This document shows positions 35,191 through 44,331 of a stretch of 64,000 nt of DNA, in pieces. The DNA comes from Planctomycetota bacterium (lineage in GTDB: Bacteria; Planctomycetota; UBA1135; GCA-002686595). The notes under the pieces are model-generated. The model saw nothing but the letters and a program-made list of their open reading frames with translations, was not told the DNA's origin and made no database searches. Location: the NCBI GenBank assembly GCA_029259635.1, contig JAJDEU010000020.1:1-64000 (forward strand), written 5' to 3'. The position numbers were made by a program, and so were the translations under genes. Numbering within the stretch: the first letter of the stretch is position 1; each line of letters starts with the position of its first letter.

Positions 35191-36546
35191 CTAGGCTGGT
35201 GGCGGTTGAGCCGCACACGTTCCAACATCCGGCGGATTCGCGGCACACGCTGCAGGAGCGTTCGCCGCGCACGTTCCCGCAGGACTCGAGCCGGAGCTCG
35301 CCGCGCTTCCCTGGTTCCATGGCATCCTTGCGAGAGCCAATCCCATTCCGCACCAGTCGGTGACACCGGCAACGATCTGCCCAAGACCGATGAATCCCGC
35401 GAGCGCGAAGAACGCCGGATGAACGCCATAGCCGAGCCCAGTTCCGAGGACGACAAGAGCTCCTGCAAGAATCCGCACCTGCCGCTCGAGTGAAACGTGT
35501 TCCCCTGAACTTTCGGTCTCGCCGCCTGCTCGCTTGTATCCCTCTAGGCCATCGCCAACGACGGAAAGCCCTGCGAGCCCCATCTTCGCCAGAGACTCCA
35601 GCGCCATCTCGGCGCGACTGCCCGAGCGGCAGAGCAAGAGTCGCGGGGCCGGTACGGCTCGCGCCTCGTCGGCGCGTGCGACGAGCTGGTCAAGGGGGAT
35701 CTGAACGGAGCCGTCGATGTACTCCGATTGAAACTCGACGTCTGTGCGAACGTCGAGAACGCTTGTCGCACCACCTTGGCGCACGCGCTCCACAGCTTCT
35801 GCCGCTGTGACCGCCCGCGGGATGTCGACGCCCTCCCGGTTCAGCCGCAGCAAGTCGTCCATGTTGGCCGGCCGAGGAGGAGGATTCGCCGTAAGGCTTC
35901 TCACGAACTCGGCGCGGTCCTCGATACTCAGCCATGGATTCGACTTGCGCTCGGCTCCGAGGCTGCTTTTCGTCTGACCCTTGTAGTCGTGCGAAGGGTA
36001 GAGAACCGTCTCATCGGGCAGAAGCGAGAGGAGCCGATGAACGCTGTCGAAGAGCTGCCCCGCATCTCCTCCGAGAAAATCCGTGCGCGCAACGCCTCCG
36101 ATGAGAAGGGTATCTCCCCCGAAGAGAGCGCCAGATGCCACGAGAACGATGTGGTCGGGAGTATGTCCGGGGCTGTGATAGACCGTCACCGGCACGTCGC
36201 CGAGATGGAGAACATCCCCGTCGGCGGGGTGCCTCGTTACGCCGATATGGTTCGCTTTTTCATGGGCGATTCGCGTGGACGAGAAGAGCTTAGCCAATGC
36301 ACCCGCGCCCGATGGGTGATCCGCGTGGGTGTGCGAATCGACCACGTAGGGAAGAGACCAACCCTGGGAACGCACTTCCTCGGCCACCGAATCCACGAGG
36401 TCTAGGTGAACGTCCAGAGCCAGCGTTTGCCCGGTCAACGGGTCGTTCAGCAGAAAGCTCCGGCATCCCTGTGGGTGAGGGAAAGTGACCACCTGGAGGT
36501 TCTTGATCGTTTCCATGTCGGGGGAGACAGAAGTTCGTTGAGACAT
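35191..36546 (-). CDS. persulfide-dioxygenase-like metallo-hydrolase fused to rhodanese and membrane domains
   Basis: 451 residues in three parts. Residues 15-225 are a metallo-beta-lactamase fold of the ETHE1/glyoxalase II type, with metal motif HTHADH (72-77), H127 in SPGH, D144 in GGD and H185. Residues 240-345 are a rhodanese domain with the active-site Cys305 in CRSGSR. Residues 352-400 contain two membrane helices like the DUF2892 part of YgaP. The last 40 residues are low-complexity Ala/Pro/Asn with three regularly spaced cysteines. ETHE1-type enzymes oxidise glutathione persulfide to sulfite, and rhodanese moves sulfane sulfur, so a membrane-anchored sulfide or persulfide detoxification role is likely. 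The start has GAGGA before it. It is divergent from the SulP transporter gene. Confidence 0.87.
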   Translation of the reverse strand: MSQRTSVSPDMETIKNLQVVTFPHPQGCRSFLLNDPLTGQTLALDVHLDLVDSVAEEVRSQGWSLPYVVDSHTHADHPSGAGALAKLFSSTRIAHEKANHIGVTRHPADGDVLHLGDVPVTVYHSPGHTPDHIVLVASGALFGGDTLLIGGVARTDFLGGDAGQLFDSVHRLLSLLPDETVLYPSHDYKGQTKSSLGAERKSNPWLSIEDRAEFVRSLTANPPPRPANMDDLLRLNREGVDIPRAVTAAEAVERVRQGGATSVLDVRTDVEFQSEYIDGSVQIPLDQLVARADEARAVPAPRLLLCRSGSRAEMALESLAKMGLAGLSVVGDGLEGYKRAGGETESSGEHVSLERQVRILAGALVVLGTGLGYGVHPAFFALAGFIGLGQIVAGVTDWCGMGLALARMPWNQGSAASSGSSPAGTCAANAPAACAANPPDVGTCAAQPPPA

Positions 36547-36689
36547 GTGAATCCTCGTGCGCTGGAGATACTTTGGAGTACTAGTAACTTTGGTCCGCGA
36601 ACGTCCTCATCAACATACGCCGAAGGCCTGAGGACAAGCAGTAATCCGTCGCAGAGCGTGAGGCTAGGTGGATTAGGTAAGCTCCCGGC

Positions 36690-38441
36690 GTGGACACGCC
36701 CAAACGCGCTCGCCGTCGACACCGGCAGGGTTGGCTGCCTGATTGGCTGCTTACCTACAGCCGTAAGGAGCTTGGATCGGACACGGTGGCTGGGGTTGTT
36801 GTCGCCTCGATGCTCGTGCCCCAGGCGATGGCGTACGCACTTCTCGCCGAACTCCCTGTCCACGTGGGTCTCTACGCCGGGCTCCTACCGGTGGCGGTCT
36901 ACGCTCTGTTGGGTTCAAGTCGCTTCCTCTCTGTCGGACCGGTAGCGATGGTGTCCTTACTTGTCGCGAGTGGCATCGGACCGATTGCGAACGGAGATAT
37001 CAGCCTCGCCGTCCAGCTAGCTATCACGCTTGCCCTCATGGTCGGCGTTATTCAGCTGGCCATGGGCCTTCTGCGAGCAGGCTTTCTCGTGAACTTCTTG
37101 AGCCATCCGGTTCTTTCGGGCTTCACCAGTGCCGCAGCCCTTGTCATTGGAGCGAGCCAACTGAAACACATCCTTGGCGTAACTGTCCCGCGCACCGAGC
37201 AGCCCTACGAATTGTTCGTCGTGCTCTGTGAGAAGTTGGCCGAGACGCACGTCGCCACGGTGGGGTTCGGCGCGTTAGCCATCGCTGCGTTACTCTCCGT
37301 CCCCCGCTTCCTACCGAGAGTTCTCCGACGACTCGGTGCAAGCGAAGATGCAGTCGCCGCGTGGTCAAGAAGCGGCCCGCTCGTCGTCGTGTTCGCCGGA
37401 ACGCTGGTGGCCTGGCTGTTTGGAACGGACTCGGGAGTGTCCACGGTGGGCCGGATTCCCGCGGGCCTTCCAAAGTTCGTTCTTCCGACTCTGAACTTTT
37501 CCAATGTCTCGGCGCTCCTCCCAACTGCTGTGGTGATCAGCCTCGTGGGATTCATGGAGAGTTTCGCTGTTGCTCAAGCTCTTGCCAGCAAGCGCCGTCA
37601 GCGGGTTGATGCCGACAGGGAGCTCGTTGCACTCGGGTTCGCCAACCTCAGCTCCTCGGTAATCGGAGGATACCCCGTAACGGGAGGATTCAGCCGGTCG
37701 GTCGTGAACTTCCAAGCGGGCGCTCGGACCGGGCTCGCGTCCCTCGTGGCGGCTGCATTCATGGCGTGCACGCTCCTCTTTCTGACACCGCTCATTACCT
37801 TCCTTCCCAAGTCGGTACTCGCTGCGATCATCCTCGTAGCGGTCGCTTCACTCATCGACTTCCGAAAGCTGGCGCATATCGCGCGCTACAGCCGAGCCGA
37901 TGGCGCATGCTGGATCGCGACGTTCGTGGGCGTCTTCATTCTTGGCATCGAGTGGGGTGTGGTCGTCGGAGCGCTCAGCTCCGTCGTCTTCTTTTTATGG
38001 CGCACTAGCCGCCCCCATGTAGCCGTTGTGGGAAGGGTCGGGACGACGGAGCACTACCGCAACGTCCTTCGCCATGACGTAACCGTCCAAGAGGGCATTC
38101 TCGCTATTCGTGTAGACGAGAGCTTGTACTTCGCGAACGTTCGCGGCCTTGAGGAACGACTCCTCGAGGCCATCTCCGATGACCCGACAATTAGGCAAGT
38201 GCTCCTCATCTGCAGCGGCATCAACTTCATCGATGCTACGGGCCTCGAATCCTTGGAGTCGTGTCTCACTTGCCTCGAAGATGCCGGTGCTTCCTTAAAC
38301 CTCGCCGAAGTCAAAGGGCCCGTCTCGGACCGATTGGCCCAGGCTGGCTTCCTCGACCGGTTGGGACACGACCACCTGTTCCTGAGCACCCACGAGGCCA
38401 TGTCCAAGCTGGCGCGGATCGTACCCGAGAGACTTTTCTAG
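36690..38441 (+). CDS. SulP-family anion permease with STAS domain
   Basis: 583 residues starting at a GTG. Ten to twelve hydrophobic segments occupy residues 30-435, with the family signature VPQAMAYALLAELPVHVGLY near the start and GSSRFLSVGPVA after it. A C-terminal STAS domain (about 455-570) contains INFIDATGLESLE, where the residue phosphorylated in SpoIIAA-type STAS domains (Ser) is Thr. SulP proteins carry sulfate, bicarbonate or other anions. The adjacent divergent persulfide-oxidising gene makes sulfate or sulfite a reasonable guess. The next gene starts 25 bases after its stop in the same direction. Confidence 0.9.
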   Translation: MDTPKRARRRHRQGWLPDWLLTYSRKELGSDTVAGVVVASMLVPQAMAYALLAELPVHVGLYAGLLPVAVYALLGSSRFLSVGPVAMVSLLVASGIGPIANGDISLAVQLAITLALMVGVIQLAMGLLRAGFLVNFLSHPVLSGFTSAAALVIGASQLKHILGVTVPRTEQPYELFVVLCEKLAETHVATVGFGALAIAALLSVPRFLPRVLRRLGASEDAVAAWSRSGPLVVVFAGTLVAWLFGTDSGVSTVGRIPAGLPKFVLPTLNFSNVSALLPTAVVISLVGFMESFAVAQALASKRRQRVDADRELVALGFANLSSSVIGGYPVTGGFSRSVVNFQAGARTGLASLVAAAFMACTLLFLTPLITFLPKSVLAAIILVAVASLIDFRKLAHIARYSRADGACWIATFVGVFILGIEWGVVVGALSSVVFFLWRTSRPHVAVVGRVGTTEHYRNVLRHDVTVQEGILAIRVDESLYFANVRGLEERLLEAISDDPTIRQVLLICSGINFIDATGLESLESCLTCLEDAGASLNLAEVKGPVSDRLAQAGFLDRLGHDHLFLSTHEAMSKLARIVPERLF

Positions 38442-38466
38442 AACCGAATTCACCTTCCTCAACAAT

Positions 38467-39848
38467 ATGAGCATCACACTCCAATTCCTCGGGGCCGCGC
38501 GTCAGGTGACCGGGAGCAAACACTTGTTGACCGTTAACGACAAGCGAGTCCTCTTGGATTGTGGAATGGTCCAAGGACCTCGACGGCTCTCGAACAAGCT
38601 CAACACCCAGTTCTCGTTTCGACCTCCCGAAGTGGACGCAGTGGTCCTCTCTCACGCGCACGTTGATCACTCGGGATCGCTCCCCAGGCTCGTCAAACTC
38701 GGATTCGGCGGCAAGATCCATTGCACTCATGCAACGCGCGATCTCTGTGAAATCCTGCTCACCGATTCGGCCCACATTCAAGCTTCCGACGCTCGGTATC
38801 TCCGCAAGAAAGGCCACGAGTTCGAGCCGCCCTATGACGGCGTCGACGTGGAGAAAACGCTGCGGCAAATGAAAGGCGCCGACTACCACCAGCAAATCGA
38901 TGTCTGCGAAGGCGTTAGAGCCACCCTCATCGATGCGGGTCATATTCTGGGGTCCTCCCAGGTCATCCTCGAGGTAGACGACGGATCGTCTCGCCTCACG
39001 ATCGCCTTCACAGGAGACCTGGGCCGCAAGCAAATACCGATTCTGTGCGACCCGACCCGATACCGAGCTGCGATGTCTTGATCACGGAGTCCACCTACGG
39101 GGACCGCTTGCATCCCTCTCGCGACGAGATGCAAGAGCAGGTAAAAGCCCTGCTCGAGGAATCCCCGCTTAAAGAGGGGCGGCTCTTGATCCCCGCGTTC
39201 TCGGTTGGCCGAACGCAGAACATTCTCTGGTTCCTCTGGAATCTAATCGAGGACGGCCTGATTGAATCGATCCCGATCTACGTTGATTCCCCATTAAGCA
39301 CGAAGGCGACCGCGATCGTCGCGAAGCACAAGCACCTCTACGACGACGAAACCAAGGCTGCCATTGACGCTGGTCGAGATCCGCTCTTCTTCAAAGGCGT
39401 TCATTTCACGAAGGACGTTGAGGAGAGCAAGTCGCTCAACAACTTGCGTCGGGGCATCATCATATCCGCGTCAGGGATGTGCGAGGGTGGCAGGATTCTT
39501 CACCACCTTGAGCGGACTCTTGGACGGCCGGAAGATACGGTGCTTATCGTCGGCTTTCAGGCCCAAGGTACGCTGGGCCGCAAGCTACTCGAAGGATACG
39601 AGTACGTGAAGATCTACGGCAAACGGCACCAAGTCCGGTGCCGCATACGTCACGTCAACGGTCTGTCTGCTCACGGCGACTACCTTGAAATGGCGACGCA
39701 CCTAAAGCCGCTTGCAAAGACCACGAAGAGAGTTTTTGTCGTTCACGGTGAGGAAGACCCCGCGATGCGCTTCGCGGACCATTTGACGTCCATCGGTTTC
39801 CGAAACGTGGAGGTCCCTCTCTACAAAGAGACTTTTAGGTTAGCGTGA
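38467..39848 (+). pseudogene. beta-CASP metallo-hydrolase (RNase), interrupted by a -1 frameshift
   Basis: The two overlapping frames (38467-39081 and 39045-39848) together encode one CPSF73/Ysh1-like protein of about 460 residues. The first holds the metal motif SHAHVDHSG and ends FTGDLGR; the second holds ITESTYGD, SVGRTQ, SASGMCEGGR and NGLSAHGD. The frame changes at about 39049-39060, in CGACCCGACCCG. Rereading one base there gives the expected DPDPIPSCDVLI. Either one base has been lost, the assembly has an error, or the ribosome slips; no classical slippery heptamer is present. Such enzymes are RNA endo-/exonucleases in the cytoplasm. It follows the SulP gene closely. Confidence 0.8.
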
Positions 39849-40191
39849 TCCCGCCGTAACGAGGAGGAGCGCAACATGACGCGCCGAGGAACCTCTGTGT
39901 CCGAGTACTTCCTTGGAGCACTACGCTTGCGCGGAGACTCTGCGTTCCAAGCTTGGAATACGGTCGATGATCTCCTCATCGTACGGTCACCGCGCTGAAC
40001 GAGACTTCTAGTCGACCCGAAGCTTGTCCATTCCCACCTGCCCGTCCCCAACATGGCGTAGGTGGCCAGGGCACCAGAGCGTCCGGAGACCCCATTCTCT
40101 AATGCTCACCTACGCGCGCTATGACGCGCCATCGGTTTGGCTACCCGAGCTGAATATCGAAGGTCCGAGTCCCTTCTCCCCCTTCAACGAA
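39849..40191. other. intergenic region between convergent genes
   Basis: About 340 bases with only short frames and no recognisable gene. It contains AACGAGGAGGAG shortly after the beta-CASP stop, which resembles a ribosome-binding site before an ATG at 39876. That frame is short and featureless. Confidence 0.4.
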
Positions 40192-40215
40192 CTAGCGCGA
40201 AGAGCGTCGCGCTAG
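40192..40215 (-). terminator. 9-bp hairpin spanning the stop codon
   Basis: CTAGCGCGA and TCGCGCTAG pair around a six-base loop, and the stem includes the TAG stop of the minus-strand gene at 40212. It may act as a transcript end. No T-run follows directly. Confidence 0.45.
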
Positions 40216-41213
40216 ATGTCGCCGATGGTCAGCTCTAAGCCCTCGCCGTAGAGAACCGTGTGGGGCTCGACCATCACGGCTTGGGTAATGAAGGTCATGC
40301 CCACCAAGTCAAGGTTGCTGGGGATATTGACTTTGTGCACGTTCGGTTGGCCAGGCCCCATCCATGTTTTAAAGGCACCGAGGCGAACTCCACCACCGGG
40401 GCCTGTGATCAAAAGCTCGCCGGAAACGGTGGATATTCCGCAAGGATAACCATGACCGGGAAGACCGGCGTACCAGGCCGTCCGCGCGACGCCAGGTGTC
40501 AGGCCAAAAGTGTCCTGAGGATCGTCGATCTCGACCTTCATCGTCTGGCCGATGATCGGACGAGCGCGCAACACGTCAGACTGGGGGTCGCTGAGCTTGG
40601 CTTGAAAGACGTCGATGGGCACAACGTGAATGCGGTCGATGATGAAGTCCGTTGATCGACCGGAAATCTCCCACGTGTGCGCGCCGGCGCTGAGGTCATG
40701 GATCGGTAGAAGGTTCGTCCCGTCGTAGACCGCGTTGAAGCTCCAAACCCCAACACTGCCGGGCCCCGTGTTGTGGTAGAGCTTTAGCCAAGTCCCCTTA
40801 TCCAGACGAACCCAACAATCGTTCCCCTCGGTCCAGTCGGGATTGTCATGGCGCACATGCAGGCGAATCACGTAGCTGCCCGCTTTGCTGACCTCAAAGT
40901 TGAAAGTCAGGGTATCGACATTGGGCGTGCCGAAGAAATTGGGACCATTCCAGCGAAAGTAGGAGTCGCCTCCAAACCCACTGATGTCGCTTTCCTCAAC
41001 CCAGTCACCGATGGGCTCTTGGGATTCCATTTCCATCACCACCACATTGCTAGGGTCAGCGTAAGTGATGGGCTCAGTCCGCTGGGGCACAAGGCTGCCC
41101 GCGGGCGCAGGCTGAGTGCAGGGCACAATCACTTTGGCGGTGGCGGGAGTTTGTGCGCTGTCAAAGGCAGCCAGCGAACAAAGAGCGAAGAGAACGGAGA
41201 GGGTGGACTTCAT
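40212..41213 (-). CDS. secreted CBM-like protein (paralogue A)
   Basis: 333 residues from the ATG at 41213, which opens a signal peptide (MKSTLSVLFALCSLAAFDSA). Residues 55-205 form a galactose-binding/CBM6-like beta-sandwich (MEMESQEPIGDWVEE, YVIRLHVRHDNPDWTEGNDCWVRLD, IDRIHVVP), which in relatives binds carbohydrates. The C-terminal 120 residues (ARPIIGQTMKVEIDDPQDTF to LTIGDI) form a separate beta domain. A near-duplicate lies at 50209-51210, and the similarity continues about 80 bases upstream of both starts, so regulation is probably shared. Likely surface or periplasmic carbohydrate binding. Confidence 0.8.
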   Translation of the reverse strand: MKSTLSVLFALCSLAAFDSAQTPATAKVIVPCTQPAPAGSLVPQRTEPITYADPSNVVVMEMESQEPIGDWVEESDISGFGGDSYFRWNGPNFFGTPNVDTLTFNFEVSKAGSYVIRLHVRHDNPDWTEGNDCWVRLDKGTWLKLYHNTGPGSVGVWSFNAVYDGTNLLPIHDLSAGAHTWEISGRSTDFIIDRIHVVPIDVFQAKLSDPQSDVLRARPIIGQTMKVEIDDPQDTFGLTPGVARTAWYAGLPGHGYPCGISTVSGELLITGPGGGVRLGAFKTWMGPGQPNVHKVNIPSNLDLVGMTFITQAVMVEPHTVLYGEGLELTIGDI

Positions 41214-41473
41214 GGTGTTGGACCGCGATTGGGTAGAAGGCAAATCAGGTGAGGAAAGGGCCCGAATACCAATCAATCCCGACCCTTGTGAGAACTACAA
41301 AATCCCTTCTTTTTCGATTTTCAGCATTCGCTCCGGATACTCAAAAGCATTGCTCTCGGAAGTACGTCCGTCCCATCGCTGTGGTGCCGTCGCGATGCGG
41401 CAGGCCGCGAGCTTGAGCCACGAAAGAATGAACTCGATCATCAATCAGAGCGCGCGTTAGACCTTTGGGTCCG

Positions 41474-43357
41474 CTACTGGAGATGAACGATCGCGGCCTC
41501 GGCGCAGATGGTCGGTTCTGCCGGGTTTAGAGACCGGTCCACCGCGAAGAGCATGTAGTACCCGGGCGGAGCAATCCTACCGTTGGCGGGTGCCTTCGCG
41601 ACCGCGACGTAGTTGCCAAGCGGTCCTCCTCCAGCCTGAATGACAAGCTCAAGCTCGATGTAGCGCTGGTTCATGTCAAACGAGTGCGTCATAGAACCGA
41701 GCGAAAGGAGGGCGAGCTCCATGACCGGCTTACGGGGGCCCGTCTCGAGGCTCACACCGAAGTCTTCGCCATACTCGATCGATTGCGGAGCGCTCACAAA
41801 GCTCAAGGGCGTGTTCTCGTTCCAGTACGGCGGGGAGTAGTACTCGAAGCTGGCCTTCTCGAAAGTAGCCTGTTGCCGGCCTCCCCCCACGAAGACGCGA
41901 CCGTCGGGCAATAGGACCGTTGCCGTGTGGTATCCGCGGATTCCACCAGCCAGCGACGCCGTACCCGAGGAATGAGTGAAGCCCGTGCGAGGATCAACGA
42001 ACTCCGCAACGTCTCCCTCCGTGAAGCCCCCGTTGTGACCCGCGATGATCAGGATCTCTCCCGTGGGCAGAACGACGGTCGAAGGGTGATGTCGGGGAGA
42101 GTCGAGTGCTCCGGCGCCTTGAGCGAGCCAACCTCCGGACGCCGCGAGAGTCGGATCGTAGACGGAGTACAAACCACCCCCGCCGTCGAGATCTCCGCCT
42201 GCAATCAATACGGATCCACGACGATACGACGAAGGATGAGGATTGAAGATGGGGAGCATCACCGACGACGCTCCATCATTGGGTGTCGTGATCGGAGTCC
42301 CCGTCGGACGCGGGCTGTGTGGAGCTAGCCACGCGCTGGAAGAGACCGGTAGTGCGCCCGAATCGTCGAGGAGCAGCGGTTGCCCCGTCTCTCCGAAGAA
42401 CAGCAGATCGAAGGTCTTGCCCGTGCGCTCGATGGGTTCCGGCAACTGAAAGACGTGGGCATATTCGGCGGACCAAATGTCATCTGGTGTTGTGCTGTGC
42501 TTCGACACTTCAACCGTTGCCGTCCCAGAGGAGTTGAATCGTTCGATACTGAGATTTCTGCCCGAACCGCAAGTGGAATGGGGATTCCCCTGCAGGCCGG
42601 AGCCTTGGTAACTGATGACTTGCGTAATCCCCGTGACCAACACGGATCCGTTCGCCCTCTTTGTCGCTGTCGGATACCACCTCTCCGGCCCGTCGATGTA
42701 AGACGTCCCCCCACAGCTGATGCCACAGGTCGAGTCCCACCCCCCCGATCCCACGAATGATATCGGGGGGATTGAAGGCCAGGTATCGGACAAGGTTTCA
42801 TAAACCAATGCGTAGGGAAGCCCCGTTCGCGTGAACACTCCGTTCTCGTCAATACTTCGCGTGCCACCTGCGAAGAACACCGATCCGTTCTTGAGCAGAG
42901 TGTGCCCGCCACAGAACAACGTATCGAAGACCGTTGTGGTTCCGCAGGTCGCCATGGGATCGGGACACGTGATCGTGCCCGTGTCGTACTCAAGCGGAGG
43001 AGACATCGTCGTCAATTCGACGGTCGTCCCCGGATGAGTGAGCGAGGGAGTGAGCCGCGCAACGAAGCCACCACAGCTCCAATCCCCGCACGCGGACCCG
43101 CTCGGTTCGACCTCGTCCATCCGTCTCAGCCCCACCAGCAGGACATCTCCATCCGGAAGAAGAGTGGCGTGAGCCGGAGAGAGGAACCAAGAGGCACAGC
43201 CTGGCTCAGGAGTAGCCTTATCTCTCAGCGTGTACTTCGCGCTCGTGCTGTCAACTCGGAGTTGTTGTGCATGGACTGGCGTCACCATAACGGTCAGTGA
43301 CGTAAGCGCCAATGCATGGAGAACAAGTGTGGAGAAACGTGAGTTCGTGCTCGTCAT
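41474..43357 (-). CDS. secreted galactose-oxidase-like (kelch) protein
   Basis: 627 residues from the ATG at 43357, with a signal peptide ending near VHAQQ. A kelch-type beta-propeller (about 50-500) shows blade motifs such as HATLLPDGDVLLVG, HTLLKNGSVFFAGG, HHPSTVVLPTGEILIIAG and YHTATVLLPDGRVFVGGG. The C-terminal DUF1929-type domain (YSPPYW, then GSMTHSFDMNQRYIEL) is the early-set domain of galactose and glyoxal oxidases. In that domain THS/HSFD provides a copper-ligand His. Whether the Cys-Tyr cofactor is kept cannot be judged by eye. It may oxidise sugar alcohols or aldehydes outside the cell. Confidence 0.83.
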   Translation of the reverse strand: MTSTNSRFSTLVLHALALTSLTVMVTPVHAQQLRVDSTSAKYTLRDKATPEPGCASWFLSPAHATLLPDGDVLLVGLRRMDEVEPSGSACGDWSCGGFVARLTPSLTHPGTTVELTTMSPPLEYDTGTITCPDPMATCGTTTVFDTLFCGGHTLLKNGSVFFAGGTRSIDENGVFTRTGLPYALVYETLSDTWPSIPPISFVGSGGWDSTCGISCGGTSYIDGPERWYPTATKRANGSVLVTGITQVISYQGSGLQGNPHSTCGSGRNLSIERFNSSGTATVEVSKHSTTPDDIWSAEYAHVFQLPEPIERTGKTFDLLFFGETGQPLLLDDSGALPVSSSAWLAPHSPRPTGTPITTPNDGASSVMLPIFNPHPSSYRRGSVLIAGGDLDGGGGLYSVYDPTLAASGGWLAQGAGALDSPRHHPSTVVLPTGEILIIAGHNGGFTEGDVAEFVDPRTGFTHSSGTASLAGGIRGYHTATVLLPDGRVFVGGGRQQATFEKASFEYYSPPYWNENTPLSFVSAPQSIEYGEDFGVSLETGPRKPVMELALLSLGSMTHSFDMNQRYIELELVIQAGGGPLGNYVAVAKAPANGRIAPPGYYMLFAVDRSLNPAEPTICAEAAIVHLQ

Positions 43358-43565
43358 CGCGGTTATTGCCTTTGCGGTTACTGCCTCTTGTGGAGCGGGC
43401 CGATTAAGAAGTGTACGTAATCCGCGTATCTCAGTACCAAGATCCAATTAGGCTGAAACGCCCCCTTCCCACAATTAGAACAACTCAATGCACTCCTCTA
43501 AGCGCGCGCACTTTACGTATCCACACAGTGACGAATGGCTCGATATCGCCAGCGCTCCCTGAGGT

Positions 43566-44156
43566 TCAAGCAAGGCGCGCGAGCCTCGCTCGCGCTCGAG
43601 AGAGGAGAACGCGCGCGTTGGGCTCCTCGATGCCAAGCTTGAGCGCGATTTGCGCTGTTGAGAGCGACTCCATATAGGCGAGCTGAAGGACTTGCCGGTA
43701 ACGGTCGGGCAGCTCTTCGAGCAGAGCACGCAGGCGCTCGACTTCTTCACCGATTTGCGTGTGTTGACTGGGTGTCGAGAGGGTTCGCGCGAGATTCGCG
43801 AACCCGTCCCCTCCAGAGTTTTGGGCCAGGTCGGCTTCGGGCGTCTCGCGACCGATATCGCGCCGACGAGCGCGGTGCAGACGGTGCTTGTTTCGGATCT
43901 TGCGCAGCGCCGTAGTGAAGAGCCAACGACGAAAGCCCTCCTCGCCGCCGTGCTGATAACGCTCGGCGTGCTCGAGCACGTCGCGGCAAGTGGACTGCAC
44001 GATGTCGGAAGGCGACTCGCGTGGACGCAAACCCGCGCCGACTCGGCGCGCTACGTACTGGCGCAACTCCGGCAGCAGTCCCTGGAGAAGGCTGTCCACT
44101 TCGCGCTCGTCGCCGGCGCTGGAGGCGCGGACGAGATCTTTCCACTCATCGGTCAT
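43566..44156 (-). CDS. ECF-type RNA polymerase sigma factor
   Basis: 196 residues. Region 2 (about 30-100) has SPSDIVQSTCRDVLEHAERY and GFRRWLFTTALRKIRNKHR. Region 4 (about 135-190) has LEELPDRYRQVLQLAYMESL followed by TAQIALKLGIEEPNARVLLS, a helix-turn-helix for the -35 element. The sequence is typical of planctomycete ECF groups that pair with Ser/Thr kinases. It is divergent from the kinase gene, with 175 bases between starts that must hold both promoters. Confidence 0.9.
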   Translation of the reverse strand: MTDEWKDLVRASSAGDEREVDSLLQGLLPELRQYVARRVGAGLRPRESPSDIVQSTCRDVLEHAERYQHGGEEGFRRWLFTTALRKIRNKHRLHRARRRDIGRETPEADLAQNSGGDGFANLARTLSTPSQHTQIGEEVERLRALLEELPDRYRQVLQLAYMESLSTAQIALKLGIEEPNARVLLSRARARLARLA

Positions 44157-44331
44157 AAGTCGTTACGCGCTTATTGTCCCAGGACGTGCGGGTGCGCGCT
44201 ATCAAGTATCGGCCGCTCTCGGTTTGGCCAAGCGAGAGCAAGCACTCGCGCGCGATCGAGCTAGAATCCATGGCCCGCCCGCGCCGGCTCGAGGGAGTTG
44301 TCGTTTCGCGCCGAGAGGGTGGAACCTTCCC

